Of a stretch of 64,000 nucleotides of DNA, positions 8,484-18,468 are shown piece after piece. Source of the DNA: Methanoregula sp. (GTDB lineage Archaea > Halobacteriota > Methanomicrobia > Methanomicrobiales > Methanospirillaceae). Below the pieces are notes generated by a model. The model saw only the letters and a program-made list of their open reading frames with translations, did not search any database and had not been told where the DNA came from. Both the position numbers and the translations under genes were made by a program. The stretch lies in NCBI GenBank assembly GCA_041645435.1, contig JBAZQB010000006.1:124001-188000 (forward strand), in the 5' to 3' direction. Within the stretch, counting starts at the first letter, position 1. Every line of letters starts with the position of its first letter.

Positions 8484-11400
8484 ATGTTAGTGCTCTCGCC
8501 CGACATGGAGGCTTATGAAAAGTCCCTCATGGAGGGTCTGCATCACGCGATAGCGATAGCAAAGGAAGCCCGTTCCCGTGGCCTCGACCCTTCTCTTGAT
8601 GTCGAAATCCCCATAGCCAGCGATCTTGCCGACCGGGTGGAGGCGCTGCTCGGGATCAAAGGGGTAGCGGTGCGGATCCGCGAACTCGAAGCGCAGATGT
8701 CGCGTGAGGAGATCGCGCTCCGTATCGGTGACGACTTTGTTGCCCGGAAGTTCGGGGAGACCTCTGTTGATGAGATTCTCGATCATTCCATCCGTACGGC
8801 GATGGCCCTGCTCACCGAAGGTGTCGTTGCGGCCCCCACTGAAGGGATTGCAAAGATCGAGCTTGGCAAGAATGACGATGGCAGCCAGTACCTGATGATC
8901 TTCTATGCAGGACCGATCCGGAGTGCCGGCGGGACAGCACAGGCACTCTCGGTGCTGGTCGGGGATTATGTCCGCCAGAAACTGGGTATCAACCGGTACA
9001 TCCCCCGGCAGGAAGAAGTGGAGCGGTACATCGAGGAGATCCGGCAGTACAACTCGATCATGAACCTCCAGTACCTGCCGAGCGAGGCGGAGATCCGGCT
9101 CATCATCGAGAACTGCCCGGTCTGCATCGACGGCGAAGCCACCGAGCAGGAAGAGGTATCCGGGCACCGGAACCTCGAGCGGGTTGAGACCAATACCGTG
9201 CGGGGGGGTATGGCGCTCGTTATCGGGGAAGGTATCGCCGGCAAGGCCCGCAAGCTCAAGAGCCGTGTCGAGAAGATGAAGATGGAGGGCTGGGACTGGC
9301 TCGACAAGCTCATTGCCGGCGCCTCGAAGTCCGGCGATGAGGAGAAAACCGTTGGCATCAAGCCGCTGGACAAGTATCTCCGCGACCTGATCGGCGGGAG
9401 ACCGGTCTTTGCCTACCCGATGAGAAAAGGCGGCTTCAGGCTCCGGTACGGCCGTTCACGCAATACCGGGTTTGCCGCTGCCGGTTTTCACCCGGCTACC
9501 CTGTATGTGCTGGGCGAGTTCCTTGCCACCGGCACCCAGATGAAGACCGAGCGGCCGGGCAAGGCCTGCGGTGTGGTGCCGGTGGATTCGATCGAAGGCC
9601 CGACCGTGCGCCTGACCGGTGGCGACGTTCTCCGGATCGATGACGAAGCCACGGCAAAGCGGCTCCAGCCCGCGATCGAGAGGATTCTCGATGTGGGCGA
9701 GATCCTCATCTCGTACGGGGAATTTTTAGAGAACAACCACCCGCTCGTGCCCTCCGGCTACTGCGACGAATGGTGGCTCCTCGAAAGCGAACCGGGCACA
9801 AAATCCCCAAAAGATGAGGGGGAGGCTATCGCCTTTGCCCGGGCGGGGGGGTACCTCCATCCCGCATACACGTGGTTCTGGGACGATATCACTCTGGACC
9901 AGATCCGTACGCTTGCCGATGCTGTTGCGGGTACCGGGAAGATTGTCGATGATCATCTCCAGCTCCCGCTTGAACCCTTGACCAAGGATATCCTCGAAAC
10001 CCTCCTCCTTCCCCATATCGTGCGGGACGGGCGCGTGAAGATCCACCTGTACCGGGCATTCATCGCCTGCCTCGGGCTGGATGATACCCTGAAAAAACGC
10101 GGGGTCTGGACCAATGCCCCGGATACTAACCAGCTTGCTCTCGTCCAGCACCTTTCCGGCTTTAAGATGCGTTCCCGTTCGGGGACACGGATCGGCGGGC
10201 GCATGGGGAGACCGGGCAAATCCAAGCCCCGGAAGATGAATCCTCCCCCGCATGTCCTCTTTCCCCTCGGCGATACCGGGGGTGCCCGGCGCTCGTTCCA
10301 GTCTGCGTCCTCCCATATCGAACAGGAGGACCAGAACGATACCGAGATCGGCATCCAGAAGGAATGCGGGATCATCGAGATCGAAGTTGGCCGCAGGCGC
10401 TGCTCCGAGTGCCAGGAGATGACCTATCTCAACCGGTGCGACAAGTGCGGGGGACATACGGTTGCGGTCTTCACCTGCACCAAATGCGGCAGGGAGACCA
10501 CTCTGCCCCGGTGTCCCGGCTGTGACGGCCAGGCCACCTGCTCCCAGCGGCTCAAACTGGATGTGAAAGGGGAATATGCCAGGGTGATGGCCCGCCTCGG
10601 GATGAAGACCGATGCCGTCGCGCTCGTCAAGGGCGTCAAGGGCATGATCTCGAAGGAGAAATCTGTCGAGGCGATGGAGAAGGGAGTATTGCGGGGGATA
10701 CGGAACATCTGGGTCTTTAAGGACGGGACCACCCGGTTTGACATGATCGACCTGCCGCTCACCCACATCCGGCCCGATGAGGTGCGGGTACCGGTCGAGA
10801 AACTCCGCTCGCTGGGCTACACCAGGGACACGCACGGGTACGATCTCCAGAACGGTAAGCAGGTGGTCGAACTCCATGCACAGGATCTCCTTGTCTCGGA
10901 TTCCTGCGCCGAGTATATGGTGAGTGTGGCAAAGTTCATGGACGACCTGCTCGTGAAAGTCTACGGCCTTCCCCCGTTCTACAACATCGAGAAACCCGAC
11001 GATCTCGTGGGGCATCTCGTCATAGGCCTTGCCCCGCATACGAGTGCCGGGGTGCTTGCCCGGATCATCGGGTTCACCCGAGCGGACGTTGGCTATGCCC
11101 ACCCGTTCTTCCATGCCGCCAAGCGGCGCAACTGCTTCTTTGGCGATACCTTGATCGAGGTATATGACAGGAAGTCATGGACCCGGCACCCGATCCGGAA
11201 GTTTGTGCTGGAAAACTTCGACGTGAGTCGCCCGGGCATCGACCAGCTCGGCACCTACTACTCGGACCCGGCCCGCCCGTATTATACCCGCACCATCGAT
11301 ACAAACGGCGTGATGCACCTCCGGAAGGTCACTACGGTCTCCATCCACCGCTCCCCGGCTACCCTGCTCCGGATCACGACGGCAATGGGCAAGGATATCG

Positions 11401-12398
11401 CTGTCACGCCCGATCACGCGATGCTCGTTTGGGACACCGCATACCTCCGGAAGATCCGGGCGCTCGAACTCAAGGTCGGGGACGCAGTGCCGGTGCTGGA
11501 GGGGATGAACGTGATCTCGGACCGCATCCGGGCCATCGACATTGTGCCGGCACCTGACGAGCGGGTCTACTGCCTGACTGTTGCCGATGACCATACGCTG
11601 GTCGCAAACGGCATCTTCACCGGACAGTGCGACGGGGATGAGGACTGCATCATGCTGCTGCTCGACGGGCTGATCAACTTCTCGCGCTCGTTCCTGCCCC
11701 AGAACCGGGGCGGGTCGATGGATGCCCCGCTTGTGCTGACGAGCCGGATCGATCCTGCCCAGATCGACAAGGAAGCCCTGAACGTCGATGTCTGCGACCA
11801 TTACCCGATCGAGGTGTACACAGGGGCACTCAATTATATCGAGCCAAAGACGATTGTGAAACTCATCGACCGGGTTGAGAACCGGATCGGCACTCCCGCC
11901 CAGCTCGAGGGATTCCAGTTCACCCACGACACGTCGGATATCTCGGCAGGCCCTATCGAATCGATGTACACCCAGCTCAAGACGATGACTGACAAGCTCG
12001 AGGCCGAACTGGTGCTGGCAGAGAAGATCCGGGCGGTCGATGCCGACGATGTGGCCGAGCGGGTGCTCAACACGCATTTCATCCGCGACCTGATGGGCAA
12101 CCTGTCGGCGTTCTCGAAGCAGAAGTTCCGGTGCACGAAGTGCAACACGAGCTACCGCCGGATGCCGCTTGCCGGCAAGTGCGTCAAGTTCAAGGGCAAG
12201 CACCCGTGCAATGGCAACATCATCCCCACGGTGCACGAAGGCTCGGTGAAGAAATATCTTGAGATGTCACGGGAGATCTGCCGGAAATACAAGGTCTCGG
12301 AGTACACCAAGCAGCGGGTCGAGGTTATCGACCTTGCCATCCAGTCCACGTTTGGCGAGGAGAAAGAGCAGCAGCTGGGCTTGGCGGATTTCATGTGA
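8484..12398 (+). CDS. polC: DNA polymerase D large subunit (DP2) with intein
   Basis: Catalytic subunit of the archaeal D-family replicative polymerase; the precursor is 1304 residues, about 1139 after intein removal. Hallmarks include [20 protein letters not shown] near residue 145-165, a cysteine-rich zinc-binding region at about 640-686 (CSEC, CDKC, CTKC, CPGC), the catalytic motif NCDGDEDC split by the intein after Asn883, and a second cysteine cluster (CTKC near 1215). The partner DP1 is not in the window. ATG at 8484 and an in-frame ATG at 8505 are both possible; neither has a clear ribosome-binding site. A long open frame on the opposite strand is a GC-bias shadow. Confidence 0.96.
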   Translation: MLVLSPDMEAYEKSLMEGLHHAIAIAKEARSRGLDPSLDVEIPIASDLADRVEALLGIKGVAVRIRELEAQMSREEIALRIGDDFVARKFGETSVDEILDHSIRTAMALLTEGVVAAPTEGIAKIELGKNDDGSQYLMIFYAGPIRSAGGTAQALSVLVGDYVRQKLGINRYIPRQEEVERYIEEIRQYNSIMNLQYLPSEAEIRLIIENCPVCIDGEATEQEEVSGHRNLERVETNTVRGGMALVIGEGIAGKARKLKSRVEKMKMEGWDWLDKLIAGASKSGDEEKTVGIKPLDKYLRDLIGGRPVFAYPMRKGGFRLRYGRSRNTGFAAAGFHPATLYVLGEFLATGTQMKTERPGKACGVVPVDSIEGPTVRLTGGDVLRIDDEATAKRLQPAIERILDVGEILISYGEFLENNHPLVPSGYCDEWWLLESEPGTKSPKDEGEAIAFARAGGYLHPAYTWFWDDITLDQIRTLADAVAGTGKIVDDHLQLPLEPLTKDILETLLLPHIVRDGRVKIHLYRAFIACLGLDDTLKKRGVWTNAPDTNQLALVQHLSGFKMRSRSGTRIGGRMGRPGKSKPRKMNPPPHVLFPLGDTGGARRSFQSASSHIEQEDQNDTEIGIQKECGIIEIEVGRRRCSECQEMTYLNRCDKCGGHTVAVFTCTKCGRETTLPRCPGCDGQATCSQRLKLDVKGEYARVMARLGMKTDAVALVKGVKGMISKEKSVEAMEKGVLRGIRNIWVFKDGTTRFDMIDLPLTHIRPDEVRVPVEKLRSLGYTRDTHGYDLQNGKQVVELHAQDLLVSDSCAEYMVSVAKFMDDLLVKVYGLPPFYNIEKPDDLVGHLVIGLAPHTSAGVLARIIGFTRADVGYAHPFFHAAKRRNCFFGDTLIEVYDRKSWTRHPIRKFVLENFDVSRPGIDQLGTYYSDPARPYYTRTIDTNGVMHLRKVTTVSIHRSPATLLRITTAMGKDIAVTPDHAMLVWDTAYLRKIRALELKVGDAVPVLEGMNVISDRIRAIDIVPAPDERVYCLTVADDHTLVANGIFTGQCDGDEDCIMLLLDGLINFSRSFLPQNRGGSMDAPLVLTSRIDPAQIDKEALNVDVCDHYPIEVYTGALNYIEPKTIVKLIDRVENRIGTPAQLEGFQFTHDTSDISAGPIESMYTQLKTMTDKLEAELVLAEKIRAVDADDVAERVLNTHFIRDLMGNLSAFSKQKFRCTKCNTSYRRMPLAGKCVKFKGKHPCNGNIIPTVHEGSVKKYLEMSREICRKYKVSEYTKQRVEVIDLAIQSTFGEEKEQQLGLADFM
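11133..11627 (+). other. Mini-intein in the polymerase active site
   Basis: Codons 884-1048 of polC encode a 165-residue intein. It begins [10 protein letters not shown] (block A), has TPDHAMLV as block B with the TxxH pair, and ends [20 protein letters not shown] (blocks F and G) followed by Cys of the downstream extein CDGDED. There is no room for, and no trace of, a LAGLIDADG endonuclease. The last intein residue is Gln rather than Asn and the penultimate one is Gly rather than His. A C-terminal Gln is also known for the Pyrococcus abyssi PolII intein. The insertion splits the catalytic aspartate motif, so the polymerase should be inactive until spliced. Confidence 0.93.
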
Positions 12399-12539
12399 TA
12401 CAAGACCCCGTCCTGTTTCCATCAATTATGAGGAGCCTGTAATGGTCCTCCCTTTTTGGATTCTCTCAGTATTGCTGACCGTATGATCCCTGACCTGCAT
12501 CTTTTTTTATCACCCCGCCAACATCCATGCAGGCAGAGC

Positions 12540-13433
12540 ATGGTCCACACGCACCGGGATTATAAGAAAAATCTGCAGTTAGCACTGGCCATCACAGCCC
12601 TCTTTTTTATCGTCGAACTCGCTGGTGGCATGATCTCGGGTTCGCTTGCGCTGGTCAGCGATGCCGGCCACATGTTCAGCGACGTACTGGCGCTCATCCT
12701 TTCTCTGGGAGCGATCACGCTCTCAACACAGCTCCCCTCCAAGGAACGGACGTACGGGTTCCTGCGGGCGGAGATTTTTGCAGCCTTTATCAATTCCCTG
12801 CTGCTGATGGCAGTAAGCGGGATCATCTTATGGGAAGCCTGGCAGCGGTTGCTGAACCCCGCACCGATTGAGAGCGGTCTCATGGGTGCTGTTGCCGTGA
12901 CCGGTCTTATTGCCAATATAGCTGTTGCGTTCCTGCTGCACGGAAGCCACAACCTGAATGTGAAGAGTGCCTTTTTGCATGTAATCGGTGACGCGGTTTC
13001 TTCGGTTGCGGTGATTGCCGCAGCAGTCTGGATCGCGTTTACCGGGCAGGTGCTCGTCGATCCCATCCTTTCGGGATTCATCGCGGTCCTGATCATTGTC
13101 TCGGCTGCCGGCATCCTGCGCGAGACTATTGCAATCCTCCTCCAGTTCGCACCGGGATCTGTGGACTTTGACGCGCTCATTGCAGATATGACGGCAGTTG
13201 AGGGAGTTGCCGGTGTGCACCACGTCCACATCTGGAGCCTCAGCTCCGATATCCACGTGCTCGACGCCCATATCTATTCCTGTGAACCGGATGTGGTTAA
13301 AATCGGGGAGATGAAGCAGGAGATCAGAAAGCGGCTGGAAAAGTATCACATTCACCATTCCACGCTGGAGGTCGAGTGCGAAGAATGCAAACACTGTTCG
13401 ATCATGGAGCCGGTCAACGGGCACAGGGAATAA
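12540..13433 (+). CDS. Cation diffusion facilitator (CDF) metal exporter
   Basis: A 297-residue protein with six membrane helices and a cytoplasmic C-terminal domain, matching CDF transporters that export Zn, Co or Cd in exchange for protons. Metal-site motifs are visible: SDAGHMFSD in helix 2 and HVIGD in helix 5 (each with the paired His/Asp). The C-terminal domain has HHVHIWSL, and the tail ends with CEECKHC, which may bind metal as well. The frame is open upstream to 12456, but the ATG at 12540 gives the usual short CDF N-terminus MVHTHRDYKKN. It is preceded by polC at 141 bases. Confidence 0.9.
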   Translation: MVHTHRDYKKNLQLALAITALFFIVELAGGMISGSLALVSDAGHMFSDVLALILSLGAITLSTQLPSKERTYGFLRAEIFAAFINSLLLMAVSGIILWEAWQRLLNPAPIESGLMGAVAVTGLIANIAVAFLLHGSHNLNVKSAFLHVIGDAVSSVAVIAAAVWIAFTGQVLVDPILSGFIAVLIIVSAAGILRETIAILLQFAPGSVDFDALIADMTAVEGVAGVHHVHIWSLSSDIHVLDAHIYSCEPDVVKIGEMKQEIRKRLEKYHIHHSTLEVECEECKHCSIMEPVNGHRE

Positions 13434-13481
13434 TTGTAACCCGCCGGATAGAACGATACCGCCCCGTCGGATCAGGTGAGC

Positions 13482-13491
13482 TTATTTATTC
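13482..13491 (+). promoter_or_regulatory. TATA box for tRNA-Leu
   Basis: The AT-rich TTATTTATTC lies roughly 30 bases before the first base of the tRNA, the normal distance from archaeal box A to the transcription start. No other promoter-like element lies between it and the tRNA. Confidence 0.5.
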
Positions 13492-13517
13492 CCTTCACCA
13501 ACATTATCCCACACCAA

Positions 13518-13602
13518 GCGGGGATAGCCAAGCCTGGCCAACGGCGATAGACTCAAGATCTATTCTCGAAGGAGTTCGTCGGTTCGAATCCGGCTCCCCG
13601 CA
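13518..13602 (+). tRNA. tRNA-Leu (anticodon CAA)
   Basis: An 85-base class II tRNA. The 7-bp acceptor stem GCGGGGA pairs with TCCCCGC, followed by discriminator A. The anticodon stem ATAGA/TCTAT closes loop CTCAAGA, giving anticodon CAA, which reads UUG. A variable arm (TCTCGAAGGAGTTCGT region) and a T-arm with TTCGAAT are present. CCA is not encoded, as is common in archaea. No intron is seen. Confidence 0.93.
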
Positions 13603-14044
13603 TGTTCTCATTTCCCATAGTTCCGTTGTTATCCTGTGAGATACCCCTTCTCGCGGTTGTCTTTTTCTGTTTTGCATTTCCCGACTGGACTAAAAATAAA
13701 TGAATCATGGGACAACTGGTTGCAAGCAGGGATAATTCTGATGGGGACTGGATCTTCGAAGGATCCAATGTCAACCCCCGCACGAGCGAGAGGAACTCGT
13801 ATGAGAATTTCTCTCTCATAAGCAGCCTCCTCTTTCCTAAAAGATAGATTCAGATCTACACCAGATAATCCAACTCTGCACGGATGAGATTGTACCGAAA
13901 CCCTCAACATCGGTAAAGAGGAATGTATGGTAGGAATACAGCCCCCGGGATCGGACCCGTGAGCTGCCCGTTCAGGAAAATCCGGTCAGCAGTGTCGTAC
14001 TCATCGTCCGGTCAACCGGGGAATAAGACCCGGCAGGTGCACAC
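13603..14044. other. Intergenic region without a clear gene
   Basis: The 440 bases between tRNA-Leu and the LysE-type gene hold only short open frames with no family resemblance. A small inverted repeat (ATGAGAATTTCTCTCAT, near 13800-13817) was the only structure noticed. Confidence 0.4.
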
Positions 14045-14674
14045 GTGGATACCAGCGTATTTATCCAGGGAATGATCATCGGTCTCACCCTTGCCGTACC
14101 GGTTGGTCCGATTGCTCTCCTGTGCATCCAGCGGGCGATTGCCGATGGCAGGCTCCATGGGATCATATCGGGAATCGGTGTGGCAACCGCAGATTCTTTT
14201 TATGCCGGAGTCACCTTCTTCGGCCTGACCGCCATTTCCGGGCTGTTCATCGCCTACCAGTTCTCCCTCCGTCTTGCAGCCGGTCTGGTTCTTATCCTGG
14301 TGGGAATACGAATCTTCCTCACGATACCTGCACCCCTGAGCGTGAAAACCGAGCACGAGACATACTTTAAGGATTACCTGTCAATGGTGGTCATTGCGAT
14401 TGCAAATCCCCTGACACTTATCTTCTTTGTTGCCATCCTGCCCGGCTTTGGCGTGGTATTTCATGAAAATTCTGTTCTTTCCGCAACGGAGTTTGTTGGC
14501 GGGGTGTTTTTCGGTTCGACACTCTGGTGGATCGTTCTCTGTGGCTCTATTGGCTCCGTGCGTTCCCGCATCAGTGCCGGGCACCTGAAGCTGATCAACC
14601 GGATATCCGGATTGCTGATTGTCTGCTTTGGTGTGGGGATGATGATCCTGCTCGCACTGCCTCACGTGCAGTGA
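14045..14674 (+). CDS. LysE/RhtB-family exporter
   Basis: A 209-residue membrane protein with six hydrophobic helices. The N-terminal GLTLAVPVGPIALLCIQRAI is the signature region of LysE/RhtB amino-acid exporters, and AIANPLTLIFF in the middle is the second conserved block. It should export an amino acid or similar small molecule; the substrate cannot be told. The start is GTG at 14045, preceded by GGCAGGTG about 5 bases upstream. The gene stands alone. Confidence 0.85.
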   Translation: MDTSVFIQGMIIGLTLAVPVGPIALLCIQRAIADGRLHGIISGIGVATADSFYAGVTFFGLTAISGLFIAYQFSLRLAAGLVLILVGIRIFLTIPAPLSVKTEHETYFKDYLSMVVIAIANPLTLIFFVAILPGFGVVFHENSVLSATEFVGGVFFGSTLWWIVLCGSIGSVRSRISAGHLKLINRISGLLIVCFGVGMMILLALPHVQ

Positions 14675-15251
14675 CGGGGATGAGATTGTTCCCGGCGTTC
14701 AGTGAACCGTTGTAGATTCTCAGGGATGCAATCTATCACAAACAGCAGTTTCCTGCTCTTGATGTGCATCGTCCGAAGGTCTTTCATAAATTTTTCCTGA
14801 AAATTGAATAGACAGATGTGATTCAGGATTGTTCATACCTTCTCAATTAGTTGTGATGAACGCCGCCGCCCCCGACGGGGCACCCCCGCGGCAGATCAGT
14901 GACTAAAAAGCAGACTCTTGAAAAATCACTGCCCCGCCGTGCCTCGGAGAGAGTATACATGGCCGTCGGGCCACAGGGACCCATGGATACAAGATATCCA
15001 TAGCAGGCCCTGGGGCGGGAGCCATCCTTTTTTTTACAATTTAATATGGAAATGGAACTTCCATTTTCATTCTGTGTGCCTGTGGCCGCAGGCATCGTGA
15101 GCGTTTTCATGGTTCAGGAGTGAACACCGTTTATATGCGTTTCAACAGAAAAAAAGGTCGACAATACCTGCATTAATCCCCTCATCAGTATTTTTGTGTG
15201 TGGTAAAGTCCCTTCTATCTTTTTCAACGGATCTGCCTGTCAGAAAAAAGA
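14675..15251. other. Intergenic region with a GC-rich repeat
   Basis: The 577 bases between the LysE-type gene and the end of the pilin-like operon hold the second copy of the 46-base GC-rich repeat (14853-14898), and an inverted repeat GGAAATGGAACTTCCATTTT near 15046-15065. No credible gene was found; an 87-codon minus-strand frame across it has no recognisable features. Confidence 0.4.
14853..14898. repeat. 46-base GC-rich repeat, copy 2
   Basis: This copy is nearly identical to 8136-8181, differing by two G-to-A changes. It lies about 180 bases after the LysE-type gene, just as copy 1 lies about 75 bases after the second HEAT gene. The GC content is far above the flanking AT-rich DNA. Confidence 0.8.
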
Positions 15252-16055
15252 TCAGAGTGATCTGATATTCACTTCGTATTGTTTGATAACCAATGTAGTG
15301 GTGGGTGGCAGTTGATACTTCACCATCCCTCCCGTCCCCGGTGTTCCACTTATCAGTGTCATTCCCAGGGTGTTTTTAAAGTAGTTGTCCCAGGCTATCG
15401 AGTAATCCTGCACCGGATCAGGAGTATATTCAAAGTATACAGGAGATACAAGGGGGGGCGTATCTGTTTTCTGGTATAGGGTCTCACCCAAAGCCATCTG
15501 TACAGTGCCAACCCCCGCCAGTGATTGCTCTGTTATGCTGGTGATATTTACGAGATTGATAACCATGGTTTTTGTCTGACTGTCATAGAACCACCGGGGC
15601 TCAGCGAGCATCACCGATCCCGGCTCCGCGTGCAGTCGCAGGACAACCGCTCCGTTCTGAAGGGAGATGTCTGTGCCGGTCGAATCAGAGGAGTACATTA
15701 AATCTCCAGACCTGAATGCATCAACGTAAATGGTACCACTATCGTAGATCTTTATCGATGAAGTTGAGGGTAAAGAACTCGAATTGTATACGGTAAGTGT
15801 CCCGCCCCCGACCTTAAGGGCCGTTTCCTTGTATGGCACGGTCTTGTACGCGAGACTTTTCACATCGTTCTGCAACACGATCATGTTCTTTTCCATGATC
15901 TGTTCATCTGCGCTTATCTGCTGTTGCAGCAGCATCGGGTATCCGTACAGGGTTACTAAGCCGATCCCGGTGATCACTATCGTAAAGATGAGTAAGAATC
16001 CGATTGATTCGGACACCCCTGAAGTACCGGATTTCCCCCTGCTACGGCCCGTCAT
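15252..16055 (-). CDS. Pilin-like membrane-anchored protein (DUF7289-like)
   Basis: Last gene of a six-gene operon; 267 residues. A short basic N-terminus (TGRSRGKSGTSGVSES) is followed by one membrane helix IGFLLIFTIVITGIGLVTLYG and a long extracytoplasmic domain predicted to be mostly beta. This arrangement resembles type IV pilin-like proteins, and the helix region looks like haloarchaeal DUF7289 proteins (recalled from memory, not searched). Its start overlaps the stop of the preceding gene by one base. The likely place is the outer face of the membrane, as part of a surface fibre or complex with the other operon products. Confidence 0.65.
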   Translation of the reverse strand: MTGRSRGKSGTSGVSESIGFLLIFTIVITGIGLVTLYGYPMLLQQQISADEQIMEKNMIVLQNDVKSLAYKTVPYKETALKVGGGTLTVYNSSSLPSTSSIKIYDSGTIYVDAFRSGDLMYSSDSTGTDISLQNGAVVLRLHAEPGSVMLAEPRWFYDSQTKTMVINLVNITSITEQSLAGVGTVQMALGETLYQKTDTPPLVSPVYFEYTPDPVQDYSIAWDNYFKNTLGMTLISGTPGTGGMVKYQLPPTTTLVIKQYEVNIRSL

Positions 16056-16525
16056 TAAAATCCTCCGGAATCATAACTTATCCTGTTCATACCTGCCCCC
16101 GAGGTATTCCCCCCGGCCCTTCGTGTCGAACCGATTCCGGCGATTGCCACGTTGGTGATAATCGTATCTCTCGATATCGTTACGGTCTGGGCTGTTGGAT
16201 CATCACCGGCAGTATTGCCTATCTCAACAACATATCCCCGTCCCGCGATATCATCCGGGATGTCAAACCGTGAGGTAATATTTCCCGTTTCGGGGGCAAT
16301 GGCATAGATGTCAACGATCCGGGTGGAGACGCCGTTACTGATATCGGTAAATGCTGAATATGTAAGGGTATTTGCGGGCCCCTCCATAAAATTCGCATTT
16401 ATGAGAAGGAGCAGGACAACGAAGAGGACCATGAGAATCCCCGATATAATGATGTATCCCAGCATTGTTGCAGCACCGGCATCGTGGCACAGATGGTATC
16501 TTCTATTTTGATCTCCAGATCTCAT
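16055..16525 (-). CDS. Pilin-like membrane-anchored protein (DUF7266-like)
   Basis: A 156-residue protein. A hydrophilic N-terminus ending DAGAATM precedes one membrane helix (LGYIIISGILMVLFVVLLLL) and an exposed domain containing NGVSTRIVDIYAIAPETGN and LPDD-like FDIPDDIAGRGY. The layout recalls DUF7266 pilin-like proteins of haloarchaea. The chosen ATG overlaps the end of the preceding gene by 23 bases; an internal ATG at 16465 would start right at the helix. A GGAGATC near the first start does not sit at a useful distance, so the start is uncertain. Confidence 0.6.
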   Translation of the reverse strand: MRSGDQNRRYHLCHDAGAATMLGYIIISGILMVLFVVLLLLINANFMEGPANTLTYSAFTDISNGVSTRIVDIYAIAPETGNITSRFDIPDDIAGRGYVVEIGNTAGDDPTAQTVTISRDTIITNVAIAGIGSTRRAGGNTSGAGMNRISYDSGGF

Positions 16526-16889
16526 TGTATTCGGTCACCCCGTTGCGGTAATGAATATCGACATAGGTATAGGGATTACTCACCGTGGGTTGTGTGGTCG
16601 AGAAATTCACTACGGAATCCTGCCTGCTCAAAGAAAGGATTCGGATCTCATTCTGTACATGTGTCTGGTTATCAAATACATGCCCAACATCGTCATCCAG
16701 GAATGCTGACTGAATGATCACATCCCTTACTCCCCGGATATCGTTTTTCGGGAATTCCAATACCGATTCTGCCGTTGTCTGCCCCACTACTGTTGACTGG
16801 TTGAGCACTATCGCAATAAAGAACAGGCTGAAACTCACGACAAATCCCATGAGCACGATCCACTGTGCATCGTCTTTTAATCCCGCCAT
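16503..16889 (-). CDS. Small pilin-like membrane protein
   Basis: A 128-residue protein: MAGLKDDAQWIVLMG leads into one membrane helix (to about residue 30), followed by a ~95-residue exposed domain. It overlaps the preceding gene by 13 bases and the next by 23, so translation is coupled. The N-terminal pattern, a short charged leader directly before the helix, is what class III signal peptides of archaeal pilins look like, though a canonical KG or RG cleavage site is not evident. Function by itself is unknown. Confidence 0.6.
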   Translation of the reverse strand: MAGLKDDAQWIVLMGFVVSFSLFFIAIVLNQSTVVGQTTAESVLEFPKNDIRGVRDVIIQSAFLDDDVGHVFDNQTHVQNEIRILSLSRQDSVVNFSTTQPTVSNPYTYVDIHYRNGVTEYNEIWRSK

Positions 16890-17380
16890 AAGAGCACCTC
16901 CACGAGTTCAGCGCGTTTGCGTATAGTGCCTGATTCGGGAATCTTCGACTCTACAATCACCCACTGGGAAACACGCACGGCATGTTCTCCCCCGGTCAGA
17001 CTGCGGGACCTGCCAAGGGGTGTACTCATATTGAGAGTGTTATCCGGTTTCACATAGGTTACATTTGCCATGAACTGGATACTATCCCGTTTCTGTAGGG
17101 TCCTGTTGTTCACCGTATCATTAAACATCCTGACGAATGCGTCCTTATCATTATTTTCAACCATTAACTGGAGCGGGCTCTTGCCAGGCGTACTGTTGGG
17201 TGCAGTATTCATCAGGCCCAGGGCATCACTCCCGATCACTTCAATCTGCATATCGCTGATATGCGTGTCCCCTGACGTATACACAGATGTGCTGTTGACT
17301 ACGATAAACGCGGTAAGGAGCATGATCAGGCCCGCGGCAACACCCTCGATGGTATACAGCTGCCCCCCCGTGTTTACCAC
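16877..17380 (-). CDS. Pilin-like membrane-anchored protein (DUF7288-like)
   Basis: A 167-residue protein. The N-terminus MVNTGGQLYTIEGVAAGLIM, with Gly-Gln just ahead of a Thr-Ile-Glu and a hydrophobic helix, is strongly reminiscent of haloarchaeal DUF7288 proteins and of pilins, where a glutamate at position +5 or so follows the cleavage site. The exposed part holds several N-glycosylation sequons (NST, NNT, NMS). It overlaps the preceding gene by 7 bases and the next by 13 bases. Confidence 0.62.
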   Translation of the reverse strand: MVNTGGQLYTIEGVAAGLIMLLTAFIVVNSTSVYTSGDTHISDMQIEVIGSDALGLMNTAPNSTPGKSPLQLMVENNDKDAFVRMFNDTVNNRTLQKRDSIQFMANVTYVKPDNTLNMSTPLGRSRSLTGGEHAVRVSQWVIVESKIPESGTIRKRAELVEVLLWRD

Positions 17381-18468
17381 ACTGCCACCTCCATGACCGC
17401 GTCAGTCAGGACGGGTTGTGTAACATTTGCGGGATAGTAATTGTAATCAAAGGGACGGGTACGGGTGTTATTCAGGTACTGCTGGGGAGGATCCAGTTCA
17501 AAAGTCAGGTTGATGTAGATCGCACCGTACTTATCCGTACTGGAGAAAAACCCCGGTTCAAAAACCATCGAGAGATTGCTATCCGTGATATTAACTGGGG
17601 GTTTTACCGCAACAGCACTCCAGTTAACATAGGTATAATTCTCAAATGCCGCTACCGGTGAAAAGACATAGAGGTTCGAATCCCCGGTGTGCGTCTGGTA
17701 GAATTTTACTCCTGACAAATTGACTTTAGGCATAGTGGGATGTGCAACCGTATTTCGTGTCTTATCCAGATCAGTAATATTGATAACAATTCGATCACCG
17801 GTCGGGTTGATCCGGTACATAATATCCCCGTTTGGATCGTCAATTTCACCTACATTACCGGTAAGGAGGTGTGATGAATTGATCACAATTCTGAATTCGT
17901 TTTTTGTTACATTCTCGGTATTCTTGTAGCCATGCGCCTCGATCAATTTCTCCCCAATCGTTGTATTGCTTGAACCCTTGATTTTCACATCCCTGCGGAT
18001 ATACCCGTACGGGTAATTGTCCGGAACAACATCGCCGACAAACCGGGGGGTATCCTCCCCGACCGCCCTGAGGGAAATATTGAACTGGTAGGGATAGTCG
18101 CCGAAGATCACCCGTTTCTGATAATCTTCCGGATAGGAAAAAGCCGTGAGGCAGAAAAAACGATTCACCTTTTTTTCATCGAGAATGCGGGGGGTTTCTT
18201 TTGAGACCGCAAGACCAAATCGTGCAACATCACGTTTGTCATTCTGGATCTCCCATGGCTGGTTACCGGTTACCAGCGGTCCGACAGCCCCCGGATCCTC
18301 TGCAAGAATCACTCCCGTCCGGTAGGCGACGGCATCGTAATCTATCGTAGGTGACTGAATGCCGATAAACAGCCCCGGTATCATGGTTGCCACCCAGATA
18401 AAGGCAATCAGGAAGATGGTGAAACCTGCCAGAAAGTCTATCGATATTATCCCGGAATCGTCAGTCAT
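17374..18468 (-). CDS. Pilin-like membrane-anchored protein (DUF7287-like)
   Basis: A 364-residue protein, the largest of the operon. The N-terminus MTDDSGIISIDFLAGFTIFL contains a helix that closely resembles the haloarchaeal DUF7287 pattern (TxDFxxGxxxFL). The rest is an exposed, probably beta-rich domain with many N-x-S/T sequons (NIS, NTT, NVT, NSS, NIT, NLS, NYT), as expected for an S-layer- or pilus-associated glycoprotein. It overlaps the preceding gene by 8 bases. Confidence 0.65.
   Translation of the reverse strand: MTDDSGIISIDFLAGFTIFLIAFIWVATMIPGLFIGIQSPTIDYDAVAYRTGVILAEDPGAVGPLVTGNQPWEIQNDKRDVARFGLAVSKETPRILDEKKVNRFFCLTAFSYPEDYQKRVIFGDYPYQFNISLRAVGEDTPRFVGDVVPDNYPYGYIRRDVKIKGSSNTTIGEKLIEAHGYKNTENVTKNEFRIVINSSHLLTGNVGEIDDPNGDIMYRINPTGDRIVINITDLDKTRNTVAHPTMPKVNLSGVKFYQTHTGDSNLYVFSPVAAFENYTYVNWSAVAVKPPVNITDSNLSMVFEPGFFSSTDKYGAIYINLTFELDPPQQYLNNTRTRPFDYNYYPANVTQPVLTDAVMEVAVW

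Noticed and set aside
8183..8506. 107-codon minus-strand frame before polC
   Set aside because: It crosses GC-rich hairpins, overlaps the polC start and has no recognisable domain or ribosome-binding site.
9726..11114. Long open frame (462 codons) on the minus strand
   Set aside because: It is fully antisense to the well-supported polC gene and has low-information, Arg/Gly/Pro-rich translation; it results from high GC at third codon positions. The same applies to 11175-12236 minus.
13553..13819. 88-codon minus-strand frame over the 3' half of tRNA-Leu
   Set aside because: It overlaps the tRNA (its C-terminus reads through the tRNA sequence) and has no coding signature.
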